Part shown: piece by piece, positions 8,813 to 17,502 of the stretch
Position numbering within the stretch: position 1 is the stretch's first letter
Layout of the letters: each line of letters begins with the position of its first letter
NCBI RefSeq assembly: GCF_030403775.1
Contig: NZ_JAQMWQ010000002.1
Location: forward strand, 248,001-312,000
Reading direction: 5' to 3'
Source: Paenibacillus sp. BSR1-1
Lineage (GTDB): Bacteria > Bacillota > Bacilli > Bacillales > Cytobacillaceae
DNA length: 64,000 nt
Program-made: the position numbers and the translations under genes
Notes under the pieces: generated by a model
Seen by the model: the letters and a program-made list of their open reading frames with translations, nothing else
Told to the model about the DNA's origin: nothing
Database searches by the model: none

Positions 8813-9829
8813 ATGGAAGAAAAGGGAAACCAGATAAGGCTAACAGCAGGTGAGATTGCTCAAATCTGGATACAATACTTAAATGATAGTTCAAGCATAT
8901 GTGTACTTTCATATTTTTTAGAAAAAGCTGAAGATGAAGAAATTAAGCCTCTAATAAAATATGCTTTAGATTTATCTCAGTCACATATTCAAAAGATTAC
9001 AGCTATTTTAACAGAGGAAAAAAATGTAGTTCCATATGGTTTTAGTATAGAAGAGGATGTAGACCTATCTGCTCCTAGACTGTATTCTGACAGTTTTGTA
9101 CTTAATTTTATAAACCAAATGTCTAAGATTGGTCTCATATCATATGCTGGCAGTGTAGCAGCATCTGTAAGAAATGACATTAAAGAGTATTATATGGAAT
9201 GCCTTGCCGAAACAATGCAATTATATAAAATTTCAACGGAATTATTATTGTCAAAAGGATTATTTATCAGGTCTCCCAGCTTGCCTAATTTAGAAAAGGT
9301 TGAATTTGTGAAAAAGCAATGGTTTATGTTAGATGTGTTTGGAGAGAAAAGACCATTAACAGCTGCTGAAGTAGACAATTTATTTGCTAATCTCCAACGA
9401 AACGCTTTGGGAGTTGCGACACTAACTGGATTTAGTCAGGTTGCACAAAATAAGGATGTTACACAATTCTTTTTAAAAGGTTTAGAAATTGGGAATAAAC
9501 ATATTAAATTATTTAGAGGAAAGTTAGAGGAAAGTAAACTCCCTGCACCAATGGGATGGGATTCAGAAATAACTAATAGTACAGCGTATACATTTTCTGA
9601 TAAACTTATGATGTACTTCACATCTGGTTTGGTTACTTTGAGCGTAGGCTTTTACGGTACAGCTGTCAGTCAAAGTCCTAGAGGTGATATTAGTGCAATG
9701 TATAACAGGCTCTCCTTAGAAATTCAATTGTATGCTGAGGATGGAGCTAATATTATGATAAAAAATAGATGGTTGGAACAGCCTCCAATGGCATCGGATC
9801 GAGATGAACTAGTTAGGAATAAGGATTGA
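8813..9829 (+). CDS. DUF3231 family protein (copy 1)
   Basis: The 338-residue protein is built of two ferritin-like four-helix DUF3231 repeats (about 10-170 and 185-325) and ends with the family tail NRWLEQPPMASDRDEL. DUF3231 proteins are frequent in spore-formers and their function is unknown. GGAGG at 8802-8806 fits ATG 8813 (6-base spacing) better than ATG 8810. A paralog lies at 62344-63354. Hydrophobic stretches (GLVTLSVGFYGTAVS) may lie in the helical core rather than a membrane. Confidence 0.8.
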   Translation: MEEKGNQIRLTAGEIAQIWIQYLNDSSSICVLSYFLEKAEDEEIKPLIKYALDLSQSHIQKITAILTEEKNVVPYGFSIEEDVDLSAPRLYSDSFVLNFINQMSKIGLISYAGSVAASVRNDIKEYYMECLAETMQLYKISTELLLSKGLFIRSPSLPNLEKVEFVKKQWFMLDVFGEKRPLTAAEVDNLFANLQRNALGVATLTGFSQVAQNKDVTQFFLKGLEIGNKHIKLFRGKLEESKLPAPMGWDSEITNSTAYTFSDKLMMYFTSGLVTLSVGFYGTAVSQSPRGDISAMYNRLSLEIQLYAEDGANIMIKNRWLEQPPMASDRDELVRNKD

Positions 9830-9956
9830 TATTAACCTTTTTAAAGTCCTTTATGTAACTTTTTTTATTTCCACTTTCTCTTATTAATTGTGGATTTTGG
9901 ATAATCTTCCTTATTAAGTGCAAGATAATAACGATTAATTGGTGGAGGTTATTGCT

Positions 9957-10121
9957 GTGCTTAACAAAAGGAAGAAGATAACATCATTATTTTGGATTGC
10001 TATATCTGGCTTAATTTTAACAACAATATATACAATAATCCTTGGTATTTTAGGATATAGGACCATGAACAGGATTGATTATATTTACAAACATAATAAA
10101 CAAAGATCAAAAAATAGTTAA
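9957..10121 (+). CDS. Small single-pass membrane protein
   Basis: A 54-residue protein starting at GTG 9957, 9 bases after GGTGGAGG. It has a basic N-terminus (LNKRKKIT), one helix (LFWIAISGLILTTIYTIILG) and a hydrophilic basic tail. Unknown function; no family recognised. Confidence 0.5.
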   Translation: MLNKRKKITSLFWIAISGLILTTIYTIILGILGYRTMNRIDYIYKHNKQRSKNS

Positions 10122-10155
10122 AAAGAGGGACAGGGTAGTCGCTCTTTTTTTATTT

Positions 10156-10798
10156 CTAAGAATTTGTAAATTTCACCTGAACTTCATTTAAAAACATATC
10201 AGCAGCAGCAACAGGAAAAACCTTTACCCATCCCGGATCAACCGCATTTATTTTGAAATCACCTTGGACTTCTGCCGCTACTAATCGTGTCAATCCATTT
10301 AGGGCAAGTTTAGACAACTTATAAGTGCCGACTCCTTGATATTGCATTTCGCTCATGGCTCCATATTCCGAGGAAACATTAATAATTCTCCCATACCCTT
10401 GTTTTTCCATGAGGGGAATAAAGGAACTGATAACATGGAAGGCACCGAAGAAATTCTTTGCCAACGTCCTCTCTAGAATGGAAGGGTCCATAGCCATTAA
10501 CTTTTGATTCTCATCTAAATACACTCCAGCATTATTATTCAACACGTCTAATCTTCCAAATTGTTCATTTACTGTAAATGCTGCTTGACGGATGCTTTCT
10601 TGATTATCCACATCCATAACTACAAACGAAACGTCCAGATTTGAATCCTTTAGCTTCTGTGTAGCTTTATGACCCATCTCTTGATCCCCGGCCCGCTAAA
10701 ATGACATCAAAACCATCCAAAGCCAATTGATGGACCAACTAATAACCAATCCCTCGATTCCCGCCGGTGACAAGTACAACTTGAATTTCTTTTGACAT
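10156..10798 (-). pseudogene. Short-chain dehydrogenase/reductase, broken
   Basis: The NAD(P)-binding start reads MSKEIQVVLVTGGNRGIGY after a GGAGGAG site, then meets an in-frame TAG. A second disruption near 10680 shifts the frame before MGHKATQKLKDSN. The remainder has the NNAG motif, the catalytic Ser and YxxxK (TYKLSKLALNGL) and VDPGWVK, then diverges and stops early instead of the usual C-terminus. At least one nonsense and one frameshift change make it a pseudogene. Confidence 0.8.
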
Positions 10799-10946
10799 TT
10801 TTACTCCTCCATTTTTTTGCTGTGGGATAGGGCAGATTTTTTCATAGCCTAAAATCTAAGAAGACAGTATGACAGGAGACTATACATATGGTTTCTTCTA
10901 AAATGGTTACCAAATTAGTACCACTGGCAGTGTATAATAGAAATAG

Positions 10947-10990
10947 AGCCACCTGTATTTCATATATTCATTAATGAAATACAGGTGGCT
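10947..10990. terminator. Strong hairpin terminator downstream of adhR-like gene
   Basis: AGCCACCTGTATTTCAT pairs perfectly with ATGAAATACAGGTGGCT around a 10-base loop, just after the stop of the minus-strand MerR gene. Confidence 0.8.
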
Positions 10991-10995
10991 TTCTG

Positions 10996-11412
10996 TTATT
11001 TAGTAACGGAAATTTCTATTTTAGCTTTTTTATGAATATCTTCAGTTCCGGCATCTAATGCAGTCTTGTAATATAAGCATTTATGCTCGATGACTTCCAT
11101 TGTTTTTTTCAGTTCTTCCATTTGTGCTTCTACAGTAGCTTTTCGTTCCATAAACATGTCATATCTCTGTTGTAATGTAGAATCCCCATCAGAACACCAA
11201 TCAATAAAATTTTTAATTTCCTTGATAGGCATCCCGGTGGATTTTAGACATTCAATAACTTTTAATGCTGCAATATCGGATTCTTTAAATAATCGTATGC
11301 CGCTGGATGTCCGTTCTACAAGAGGCATAAGACCCTCTTTGTCGTAGTAACGCAAGGTATATGGTGTAAGATTCAATTCTTTAGCAACCTCGCTGATAGA
11401 ATACGTCTTCAT
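10996..11412 (-). CDS. adhR: MerR-family regulator, AdhR-like
   Basis: The 138-residue protein has an N-terminal MerR winged HTH (SISEVAKELNLTPYTLRYYD, then GLMPLVERTSSGIRLF), followed by a long coiled-coil dimerisation helix (residues 80-118). A single Cys in the HTH-helix junction (DWCSDGD) and another near the C-terminus (HKCLYYK) could sense thiol-reactive aldehydes as in Bacillus AdhR. It is divergent from a zinc alcohol dehydrogenase whose promoter has the 19-bp spacer typical of MerR targets. The symbol follows this synteny and similarity. Confidence 0.8.
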   Translation of the reverse strand: MKTYSISEVAKELNLTPYTLRYYDKEGLMPLVERTSSGIRLFKESDIAALKVIECLKSTGMPIKEIKNFIDWCSDGDSTLQQRYDMFMERKATVEAQMEELKKTMEVIEHKCLYYKTALDAGTEDIHKKAKIEISVTK

Positions 11413-11445
11413 TATTTAACTCCTATTCTCATTGATATAGACTTC

Positions 11446-11455
11446 GAGTTAACTC
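11446..11455. promoter_or_regulatory. GAGTTAACTC palindrome before adhR-like gene
   Basis: Perfect 10-bp palindrome about 35 bases upstream of the MerR gene start. It shares the GAGTTAAC core with the adhA promoter operator and is a likely autoregulatory site. Confidence 0.55.
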
Positions 11456-11549
11456 TATGGGTTGGTGAGATTTTATCACGGTATTTGCTGAATGTCAAAG
11501 TCCTCTGATAGAACCAATGAGGACTTCAAAAGAAATATACATTTATCGC

Positions 11550-11580
11550 TTGACTTAGAGTTAACTATAAGGATTAACAT
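11550..11580 (+). promoter_or_regulatory. adhA promoter with 19-bp spacer and MerR-type operator
   Basis: TTGACT (11550-11555), a 19-bp spacer and TAACAT (11575-11580). The near-palindrome CTTAGAGTTAACTATAAG (11554-11571) fills the spacer. MerR regulators untwist such long spacers to activate transcription. Confidence 0.75.
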
Positions 11581-11645
11581 TAATTATGCAAGAGAAAGCA
11601 GTAGCCGCATTCTCTTGAAAAATATACATTATCGGAGGTTTTTTT

Positions 11646-12686
11646 ATGATAACTGCAAAAGCACGAGCGGTAGATGGTCCAGACAAATCCTTTCGAGCAG
11701 CTGAAATTAAACGGCGCGATCTTGATTTGCATGATGTTCTAATTGAAATTAAGTATGCCGGTATTTGTCATTCTGACATCCATACGGCTCACGGCGAATG
11801 GGGGTCCGTGAACTATCCGCTCGTACCTGGACATGAGATTGCAGGAATAGTTACGGAAGTAGGAGCAGAGGTCACAAAATATAAGGTCGGTGACCGAGTA
11901 GGGGTCGGTTGTATGGTTGACTCCTGCGGCGATTGTGAGAACTGCCGCCGAGGGGAAGAACAATACTGTCTGAATGGAAATGTCCCTACATACGCTGGTG
12001 TTGATAAATATGGAGAGCCTACTCAAGGTGGCTATTCTACTCATATTGTCGTTACGGAAAACTTTGTAGTAAGAATTCCTGATAGCATTGAGCTTGACGC
12101 CGCAGCACCATTACTTTGTGCGGGTGTTACGACTTATTCTCCACTTAACCATTGGGGGGCAGGCCCAGGGAAGAAAGTGGCAGTTGTTGGTATGGGCGGT
12201 CTTGGTCATATGGCAGTTAAGATTGCACATGCGATGGGGGCCGAGGTCACTGTTCTGTCACAATCATTGAGTAAAAAGGACGACGGCTTGCAATTCGGGG
12301 CAGACCATTACTATGCGACAAGTGATCCAGAAACTTTCAAGAAACTTGCCAGAACCTTTGACTTAATTGTTAATACGGTAAGTGCAAAAATTGATATTAA
12401 TGCTTATTTCTCACTGTTAACTCTGGATGGTACTCTAGTAAACGTGGGTGCGCCCGCAGAGCCATTATCAGTAAATGTGTTTTCTCTTATCGGTCATCGC
12501 CGTTCCTTTGCAGGTTCCATGATTGGCGGTATCCGTGAAACTCAGGAAATGTTGGAGTTCTGTGCGGAACACAACATTGTTCCTAAGATTGAAGTAATTT
12601 CAGCCGACCAAATTGACGAAGCCTACGAACGTGTATTAGCTTCAGATGTGAAGTATCGTTTCGTAATTGATACAAGCACAATGTAA
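11646..12686 (+). CDS. adhA: Zinc-dependent NAD(P) alcohol dehydrogenase (AdhA/CAD type)
   Basis: The 346-residue MDR enzyme reduces aldehydes or oxidises alcohols. It shows the catalytic zinc ligands GICHSD and PGHEIAG, the structural zinc Cys cluster ([17 protein letters not shown]), and the Rossmann motif [11 protein letters not shown]. Length and the C-terminal [13 protein letters not shown] match the YahK/cinnamyl-alcohol-dehydrogenase-like group including Bacillus AdhA, which helps clear formaldehyde, methylglyoxal and similar electrophiles. CGGAGG precedes the ATG. Expression is probably switched on by the divergent MerR protein. Confidence 0.88.
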   Translation: MITAKARAVDGPDKSFRAAEIKRRDLDLHDVLIEIKYAGICHSDIHTAHGEWGSVNYPLVPGHEIAGIVTEVGAEVTKYKVGDRVGVGCMVDSCGDCENCRRGEEQYCLNGNVPTYAGVDKYGEPTQGGYSTHIVVTENFVVRIPDSIELDAAAPLLCAGVTTYSPLNHWGAGPGKKVAVVGMGGLGHMAVKIAHAMGAEVTVLSQSLSKKDDGLQFGADHYYATSDPETFKKLARTFDLIVNTVSAKIDINAYFSLLTLDGTLVNVGAPAEPLSVNVFSLIGHRRSFAGSMIGGIRETQEMLEFCAEHNIVPKIEVISADQIDEAYERVLASDVKYRFVIDTSTM

Positions 12687-12725
12687 GTTGAGTAAATGAT
12701 AAATTTTTAAGGTTATTTCGAGAGT

Positions 12726-12757
12726 GTCCTAAAAGCTTAGCTTTTGGGACTTTTTTT
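12726..12757 (+). terminator. Intrinsic terminator after adhA
   Basis: GTCCTAAAAGC/GCTTTTGGGAC stem (one G-U pair) with seven T. Confidence 0.85.
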
Positions 12758-12845
12758 ATATATGCAAACTAAATACATATATTTGTATATTTATAAATAG
12801 AAACATTCAATTGATGGCAAAAAAATTAGCGTCCTATTCAAATAA

Positions 12846-12860
12846 ATGAAAACGCTTACG
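12846..12860 (+). promoter_or_regulatory. cre-like site upstream of glutamine synthetase paralog
   Basis: ATGAAAACGCTTACG matches the CcpA consensus WTGNAANCGNWNNCW except for the last base. It lies about 43 bases before the -35 box, a position compatible with CcpA activation or modulation. Confidence 0.5.
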
Positions 12861-12902
12861 AAAAATTAAGAATAAATATTCAAAAAAGTATGCAAAAAAT
12901 GA

Positions 12903-12931
12903 TTGTCAAAAGAACTTTTTTTTACTATAAT
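12903..12931 (+). promoter_or_regulatory. SigA promoter of glutamine synthetase paralog
   Basis: TTGTCA (12903-12908), a 17-bp spacer and a perfect TATAAT (12926-12931). Transcription should start near 12938. Confidence 0.85.
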
Positions 12932-12947
12932 CAACTTATAAATTTGA

Positions 12948-12964
12948 TGTGAGAAAACATAACA
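12948..12964 (+). promoter_or_regulatory. TnrA/GlnR-type operator
   Basis: TGTGAGAAAACATAACA matches the nitrogen-control consensus TGTNA-N7-TNACA at every fixed position. It sits about 10 bases after the expected transcription start, which suggests repression by roadblock. Confidence 0.8.
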
Positions 12965-12986
12965 TGAGATAGAGAGGTAATGTAAC

Positions 12987-14351
12987 ATGACTGAAACACT
13001 TATTTCAAATGTACCTGTAGATACTGCCATTCTTGAACAAATCAAAGAAACGATTAAAGAAAAAAGTGTTGAATTATTACACTTACAATTTGTCGATATT
13101 GAAGGGATTCTTAAGCACGTTACGGTAACAAGTGAACAATTAGAAGATGTAGTCGAAGGTAAAATGATGTTTGATGGTTCTTCGATTAAAGGCTTTTCTC
13201 CAATCAATAAATCTGACCTTTATCTTCAGCCAGATCTTAATACATTTGCTGTTCTTCCTTGGACAGTTGAGGCTAATTATTCAGAAGCTCGTTTCTTATG
13301 TTCTGTTAAAAATCCTGATGGATCTCTTTTTGAAGGGGATACTAGAAACGTTCTCAAGAAAACGGTAGATCGTGCTGCTAACAATGGCTACACTATTTCA
13401 GTTGGACCTGAATTAGAATTTTTCCTTTTTAAAACAGATGAAAATGGCTATGCTACTCAAGAACTCGGCGATAAAGCAGGCTATTTTGAACCATCTCCAC
13501 ATGACCTTGGCGAGCGAGTTCGTTTAGAAATTTACCGTGCATTAAAGGCAATGGGCTTCACGATTGAAGCGTCACACCACGAAGTAGCAGAAGGACAGCA
13601 CGAGATTAACTTTAAATATGCAGATGTCCTAACCGCTGCAGACCTTGCAACTACATATAAATGGGTCGTGAAGACAGTAGCGAAGAAATTCGGATTACAT
13701 GCAACATTTATGCCAAAACCAGTTTTCGGAATCAATGGTTCTGGTATGCATGTTAATATGTCCTTCTTTGAAGGAAGCGAAAATACATTCTTTGATCCAT
13801 CTGATGAATTACAGTTATCGGAAAAAGCATATCAATTTATTGCTGGTGTTCTTCAAAACGTGAAGAGCTTTACTGCAGTAACAAACCCGCTCGTCAATTC
13901 TTATAAGCGTCTAGTACCAGGTTATGAAGCGCCTTGCTATATTGCGTGGTCTGCTTCTAACCGTTCAGCTCTAATTCGAATTCCAGCAAAAAAAGGTTTG
14001 GCCACACGTGTGGAATTACGTTGTCCAGATCCATCTTCAAACCCATACTTAACCTTTGCAGTGATTGCTTCTGCAGGCTTAGATGGAATTGAAAAGGGTC
14101 TTGAAGCACCAGCGCCAATTAATGAAGATATCTTCCACATGAATGAAGAAGAGAGAGCAATCCGTGGAATCGATAACCTGCCTGGCAGCTTGGCAGCAGC
14201 CATTAAGGAACTAGAATCAGGAGAAATTGCCGCTAATACACTAGGCGAGCACGTTTACAACGAATATGTTTCCCTAAAGAAAGCTGAATGGGATAGCTAC
14301 CGTACAGCTGTTCATACATGGGAAATTGATAACTATCATTCCAAATTTTAA
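12987..14351 (+). CDS. glnA: Type I glutamine synthetase, stand-alone paralog
   Basis: The 454-residue GSI-alpha-type enzyme makes glutamine from glutamate, ammonia and ATP. Signature motifs are present: MFDGSSIKGFS, GPELEFFLFK, HHEVAEGQHEI, the ATP-loop VFGINGSGMHVN and the Glu-flap GYEAPCYIAWSASNRS. It is longer at the N-terminus than Bacillus GlnA, and no glnR precedes it. The Arg that confers feedback control in B. subtilis GlnA (Arg62 in EGFVRIEESD) aligns with Pro72 here (KGFSPINKSD). It therefore looks like a second enzyme with different feedback control. Weak GAGAGG site before ATG; controlled by the cre-like and TnrA/GlnR-type sites upstream. Confidence 0.92.
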   Translation: MTETLISNVPVDTAILEQIKETIKEKSVELLHLQFVDIEGILKHVTVTSEQLEDVVEGKMMFDGSSIKGFSPINKSDLYLQPDLNTFAVLPWTVEANYSEARFLCSVKNPDGSLFEGDTRNVLKKTVDRAANNGYTISVGPELEFFLFKTDENGYATQELGDKAGYFEPSPHDLGERVRLEIYRALKAMGFTIEASHHEVAEGQHEINFKYADVLTAADLATTYKWVVKTVAKKFGLHATFMPKPVFGINGSGMHVNMSFFEGSENTFFDPSDELQLSEKAYQFIAGVLQNVKSFTAVTNPLVNSYKRLVPGYEAPCYIAWSASNRSALIRIPAKKGLATRVELRCPDPSSNPYLTFAVIASAGLDGIEKGLEAPAPINEDIFHMNEEERAIRGIDNLPGSLAAAIKELESGEIAANTLGEHVYNEYVSLKKAEWDSYRTAVHTWEIDNYHSKF

Positions 14352-14362
14352 TAAATACTGTA

Positions 14363-14388
14363 AAGGAGCCTATTAGGGCTCCTTTTTA
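14363..14388 (+). terminator. Intrinsic terminator after glutamine synthetase
   Basis: AGGAGCC/GGCTCCT stem and T5 tail, 12 bases after the stop codon. Confidence 0.85.
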
Positions 14389-14477
14389 TTGTTTGGAGAC
14401 AATTTCAACCTTGAATGAAATCAGCGCTATTGCGAAAAATAGAAACAGAAATGGACATTAAATTTGGAGGTAATAAA

Positions 14478-14690
14478 ATGCCAAAAGTTGAAGTTTCTTG
14501 TGCAATCGCAAACTGTACGTATTATGGGGAAGGAAATGTTTGTACTGCTGAAAAAATCATGGTGGAGCTAGATAACCATGCTAGATATGATACGGAAATG
14601 TCTTCCGAATTAGGTGAAAAGAATCATCAAGATTCCGCTGTCAACTCAGCCGAAACCTGTTGTAAAACGTTTAAATCAAAACGAAGCTGA
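14478..14690 (+). CDS. DUF1540 small Cys-rich protein
   Basis: The 70-residue protein shows the DUF1540 pattern: VEVSCAIANCTYYGEGNVCTAEKI and a closing TCCKTF, giving five conserved Cys likely to bind a metal. GGAGG at 14466-14470 fixes ATG 14478; an in-frame ATG 21 codons earlier lacks a site. DUF1540 proteins are common in Bacilli, sometimes spore-associated, and their role is unknown. Confidence 0.8.
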   Translation: MPKVEVSCAIANCTYYGEGNVCTAEKIMVELDNHARYDTEMSSELGEKNHQDSAVNSAETCCKTFKSKRS

Positions 14691-14784
14691 TTTTTAGGGT
14701 AATTCAAAAAAATTCATGCACATATTTTCACCTCTCACATATAGTAGCTTCTGTGAGTATTTTGTTTGAGAGGAAGAAAGAGAT

Positions 14785-14916
14785 ATGAATTACAATGATT
14801 TCATTTTGAAAAACGAGTTAAAAGATGGAGAGAATGGATATAAGATCATTGAAATTAATGTATCGGATCCATCCGAAAACTTATTTGCCGTCGTGACTCC
14901 AATTAAAAAGCAATAA
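14785..14916 (+). CDS. Small protein of 43 residues
   Basis: ATG 14785 follows GAGAGGAAGAAAGAG and opens an uninterrupted 43-codon frame with a protein-like composition (ELKDGENGYKIIEINVS...LFAVVTPIKKQ). Unknown function. The coding case rests on the binding site and amino-acid composition. Confidence 0.45.
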   Translation: MNYNDFILKNELKDGENGYKIIEINVSDPSENLFAVVTPIKKQ

Positions 14917-15013
14917 GAAAGAGCAACACCTACTTATGAATGATGAATAATGGAAGACGAGAAAGAAAAAGCTATAGAGGTAGAGTGTTTTTAAAAGTCA
15001 GGGGGATTCTACC

Positions 15014-15505
15014 TTGTTACAGCCTCTAGTAAAATCTGTTCCCAATTTGTTTACAATCGGAAATTTATTATGCGGGGTATTTTCAATTACCTTCAATATG
15101 AGCGGTTATTTGAAATTAGCCTGCATTTTTATTTTCTTATCGGCAGTCTTAGACCTCCTGGACGGGCGAATCGCGAGAAAATTAAAGGTGAATAGTGAAT
15201 TTGGGGTCGAATTGGATTCGTTAGCAGACATTGTTAGCTTTGGCGTTGCTCCAGCCCTTCTTTTCCATTCGCTGGCGGCGCCATCATTTTTTACCTCATT
15301 AGCCTTTATTCTTTTTCCAACGATGGGTGCGTTAAGGTTAGCTAGGTTTAGCATCAAACCAACGATAGGGTATTTTAAGGGGCTGCCTATTCCCGCTGCG
15401 GGTCTGCCCTTAGCCGGAATGGGATTATTTCTATACAGCAATGCTTGGATAACCATGATTCTGGCCCTTTTAATGGTTAGTCCCATTAAAGTTAAAAAAA
15501 TATAA
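15014..15505 (+). CDS. pssA: CDP-diacylglycerol-serine O-phosphatidyltransferase
   Basis: The 163-residue integral membrane enzyme transfers phosphatidyl from CDP-diacylglycerol to serine, making phosphatidylserine, the precursor of phosphatidylethanolamine. The CDP-alcohol phosphotransferase motif is complete (DLLDGRIARKLKVNSEFGVE followed by LDSLAD, residues 47-72) in the second of about five helices. TTG is the start, preceded by GGGGGA. No psd gene is adjacent. It is slightly shorter than B. subtilis PssA, with a truncated last loop. Confidence 0.85.
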   Translation: MLQPLVKSVPNLFTIGNLLCGVFSITFNMSGYLKLACIFIFLSAVLDLLDGRIARKLKVNSEFGVELDSLADIVSFGVAPALLFHSLAAPSFFTSLAFILFPTMGALRLARFSIKPTIGYFKGLPIPAAGLPLAGMGLFLYSNAWITMILALLMVSPIKVKKI

Positions 15506-15513
15506 ACTTTGAT

Positions 15514-15554
15514 AAAAAAGCTAGTCGCCTTTTTGAAAAGGGACTAGCTTTTTT
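15514..15554. terminator. Bidirectional terminator after pssA
   Basis: AAAAAAGCTAGTC/GACTAGCTTTTTT stem with T6 tail. Confidence 0.85.
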
Positions 15555-15622
15555 GGGTATTGTCTGAGAAAATTTGGTAAAATTGAATTAGAATGAAGGT
15601 GAAAAAAGGAGGCCGAAATTAC

Positions 15623-16177
15623 ATGATTGCAACACAATACAAAATTACACTGCCAAGTGATTACGATATGAATATTATTAGAAACAGAGTAAGAGATAAT
15701 GGTCATAAAACAGACGGATTTGAAGACCTCAAATTTAAACTGTATTTGGTAACGGAAAAGGGGACCAATAATAATATTCAAAATAGTTATTGTCCTTTAT
15801 ATCTCTGGAAAGACAGCAACGGGCTTAACAAGTTTTTGTTTAATGGGTATTACGACAATATTTTAAGGTCTTTCGGCTGGCAGCGTGTAAATGTGGGAAT
15901 TCCATTAATAGATTCGACTACGTCTAACATCAAAGAAAATAGGTATCTATTTCAAATCACAAGAAAAATCCAGCCGCAAGAAAGTTTAAAAAACTTAATA
16001 GAAACGATTGGAGAAAGCGTCCCAACAATTGATCGTGCAGAATATTTAGTTATCTATAATCCGGATAAATGGGAGTATGATGTGTTTTACTTTTTGAGCG
16101 ATTTAAGCGGGTTAACAAAAATGGAGGGAGTAATATATAACATTCTTCATTTATCCAAAGGTGAACACTTTTATTAG
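15623..16177 (+). CDS. DUF4865 family protein
   Basis: The 184-residue soluble protein opens MIATQYKITLPSDYDMNII and has YCPLYLWKDSNGLNKFLFNG and SFGWQRVNVGIPL, typical of DUF4865, whose role is unknown though members often accompany redox or LysR loci. AAAGGAGG at 15605-15612 selects ATG 15623. Single gene between terminators. Confidence 0.75.
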   Translation: MIATQYKITLPSDYDMNIIRNRVRDNGHKTDGFEDLKFKLYLVTEKGTNNNIQNSYCPLYLWKDSNGLNKFLFNGYYDNILRSFGWQRVNVGIPLIDSTTSNIKENRYLFQITRKIQPQESLKNLIETIGESVPTIDRAEYLVIYNPDKWEYDVFYFLSDLSGLTKMEGVIYNILHLSKGEHFY

Positions 16178-16200
16178 GAATTTACCTCGAATCAAATCTC

Positions 16201-16232
16201 AAGACGGCACCCTGTAATTTAGGTGCCGTCTT
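16201..16232. terminator. Bidirectional terminator between convergent genes
   Basis: Perfect 11-bp stem AAGACGGCACC/GGTGCCGTCTT with a 10-base loop, two bases from the stop of the LCP gene and shared with DUF4865. Confidence 0.85.
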
Positions 16233-16234
16233 AA

Positions 16235-17197
16235 TTATTGTGAAGCAATACTTTTTTCTTCTATGAATTTAGAAAGAGTTTCTTTATTTTGCTGGAAGTC
16301 TACATCTAATACTTCACCAAGTCCATCAATCGTTTTATTTTGAAAACTGCCTTCTTCAGGGATACGCAATGTTTCTATATTTCTGCCTTTCTTCGTGAAC
16401 AAGTCTTTCCCCATCGACAAGAGAGTGGAGCTATCAATATTTGTATCTATGTATTTATTCAGTAGTCCTATGAGTTCAGGTAGTTTTAGAATACTATGGA
16501 GACCGACAACTTGTTCAGTCAATTTTGAGACCACTTCCTGCTGTCTTTGAATCCGTCCGAAATCACTTAAACTGTCATGCCGGAAACGGACATATCCAAG
16601 CAATTCTTTACCATGTAGTGTTTGTTTACCTTCTTTTAACGTCATTCCTATACCATCAGACATCTCATGCGGTACGTCTACTTCAATCCCATCGGGAACA
16701 AGAAGATCCACAGCTTTTTCGAATCCTTTAAAATCAACCATCGCATAATATTGTATATCTAACCCTAAATTTTCTTTAATGGATTCACTTAATAACTCAG
16801 GACCGCCAAAAGCATAAGCCGCATTTAATTTTTGCTGTCCATGTTCAGGAATAGTGACTAACATATCACGCATAAAAGAAATAAGTTTCATTTTATGAGT
16901 TTGTGGATCATAATGGGCAACCATAATGGTATCCGTTCGGGCATGATCTTCACCTCGGGAGTCACTTCCTAATAAAAGAACATTTATGGAACTTAAATTC
17001 TTTTTCTCTGCTTGAATTGAAGGTTTTACCTCCTTTTTTTGAAGTGGTTGGTTAATCACCTGGATGGTTCCCTCAATGTATTGATATACTTGAAAAAGAC
17101 CTGCAGCAAGGATCCCTAATAAAAGCAGGGCACCAAACACTCTTCCCCATTTAATTCTTTTTCTTTTCTTTCTCGTCCGTTCCAAACTTTGCACCAC
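16235..17197 (-). CDS. LytR-CpsA-Psr (LCP) family cell-wall polymer ligase
   Basis: The 320-residue membrane-anchored extracellular enzyme attaches teichoic-acid-like polymers to peptidoglycan. After a very basic N-terminus (RTRKKRKRIKWGR) one helix (FGALLLLGILAAGLFQVYQY) anchors it. The LCP domain (about 70-300) has LLGSDSRGEDHARTDTIMVA, RDMLVTIP and LGYVRFRHDSLSDFGRIQRQ, with Asp/Arg residues that bind the polyprenyl pyrophosphate. Start codon is uncertain: GTG 17197, GTG 17194, or TTG 17185, the last having AGGTGG at a good distance. Stand-alone. Confidence 0.88.
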   Translation of the reverse strand: MVQSLERTRKKRKRIKWGRVFGALLLLGILAAGLFQVYQYIEGTIQVINQPLQKKEVKPSIQAEKKNLSSINVLLLGSDSRGEDHARTDTIMVAHYDPQTHKMKLISFMRDMLVTIPEHGQQKLNAAYAFGGPELLSESIKENLGLDIQYYAMVDFKGFEKAVDLLVPDGIEVDVPHEMSDGIGMTLKEGKQTLHGKELLGYVRFRHDSLSDFGRIQRQQEVVSKLTEQVVGLHSILKLPELIGLLNKYIDTNIDSSTLLSMGKDLFTKKGRNIETLRIPEEGSFQNKTIDGLGEVLDVDFQQNKETLSKFIEEKSIASQ

Positions 17198-17298
17198 CTA
17201 GGTTGAATTAAAGATAAAAACCCCCTTGAAATAGTGATTATCCCATATTTAGGTTACATTTCCTTGAAATTCTGATTACAATTTTTTTAATTTAATAA

Positions 17299-17335
17299 CC
17301 TCGCCATACTTTGATAGTGGCGAGGATTTTTTTTT
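17299..17335 (+). terminator. Plus-strand terminator in a divergent intergenic region
   Basis: CCTCGCCA/TGGCGAGG stem followed by A and nine T. No plus-strand gene precedes it; it ends about 170 bases before the oxidoreductase gene and may close a short leader or small RNA. Confidence 0.75.
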
Positions 17336-17502
17336 AACTCAGCTTCACAATCGATAAGGAAGCCGCATTGATACTTTTGCCAGCAAGCATAGTTAATAGT
17401 GTATCTGTTGAGGAACCTATATAAAAGAGTTAATTACTGATGAGAGATCCATTTTCTATTTGATAATAATGTATAATGTAGGATAAAAAGGGAGGAATTT
17501 TC

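Noticed and set aside
15106-15486. 126-codon frame opposite pssA
   Set aside because: The pssA frame has complete catalytic motifs; this is a shadow.
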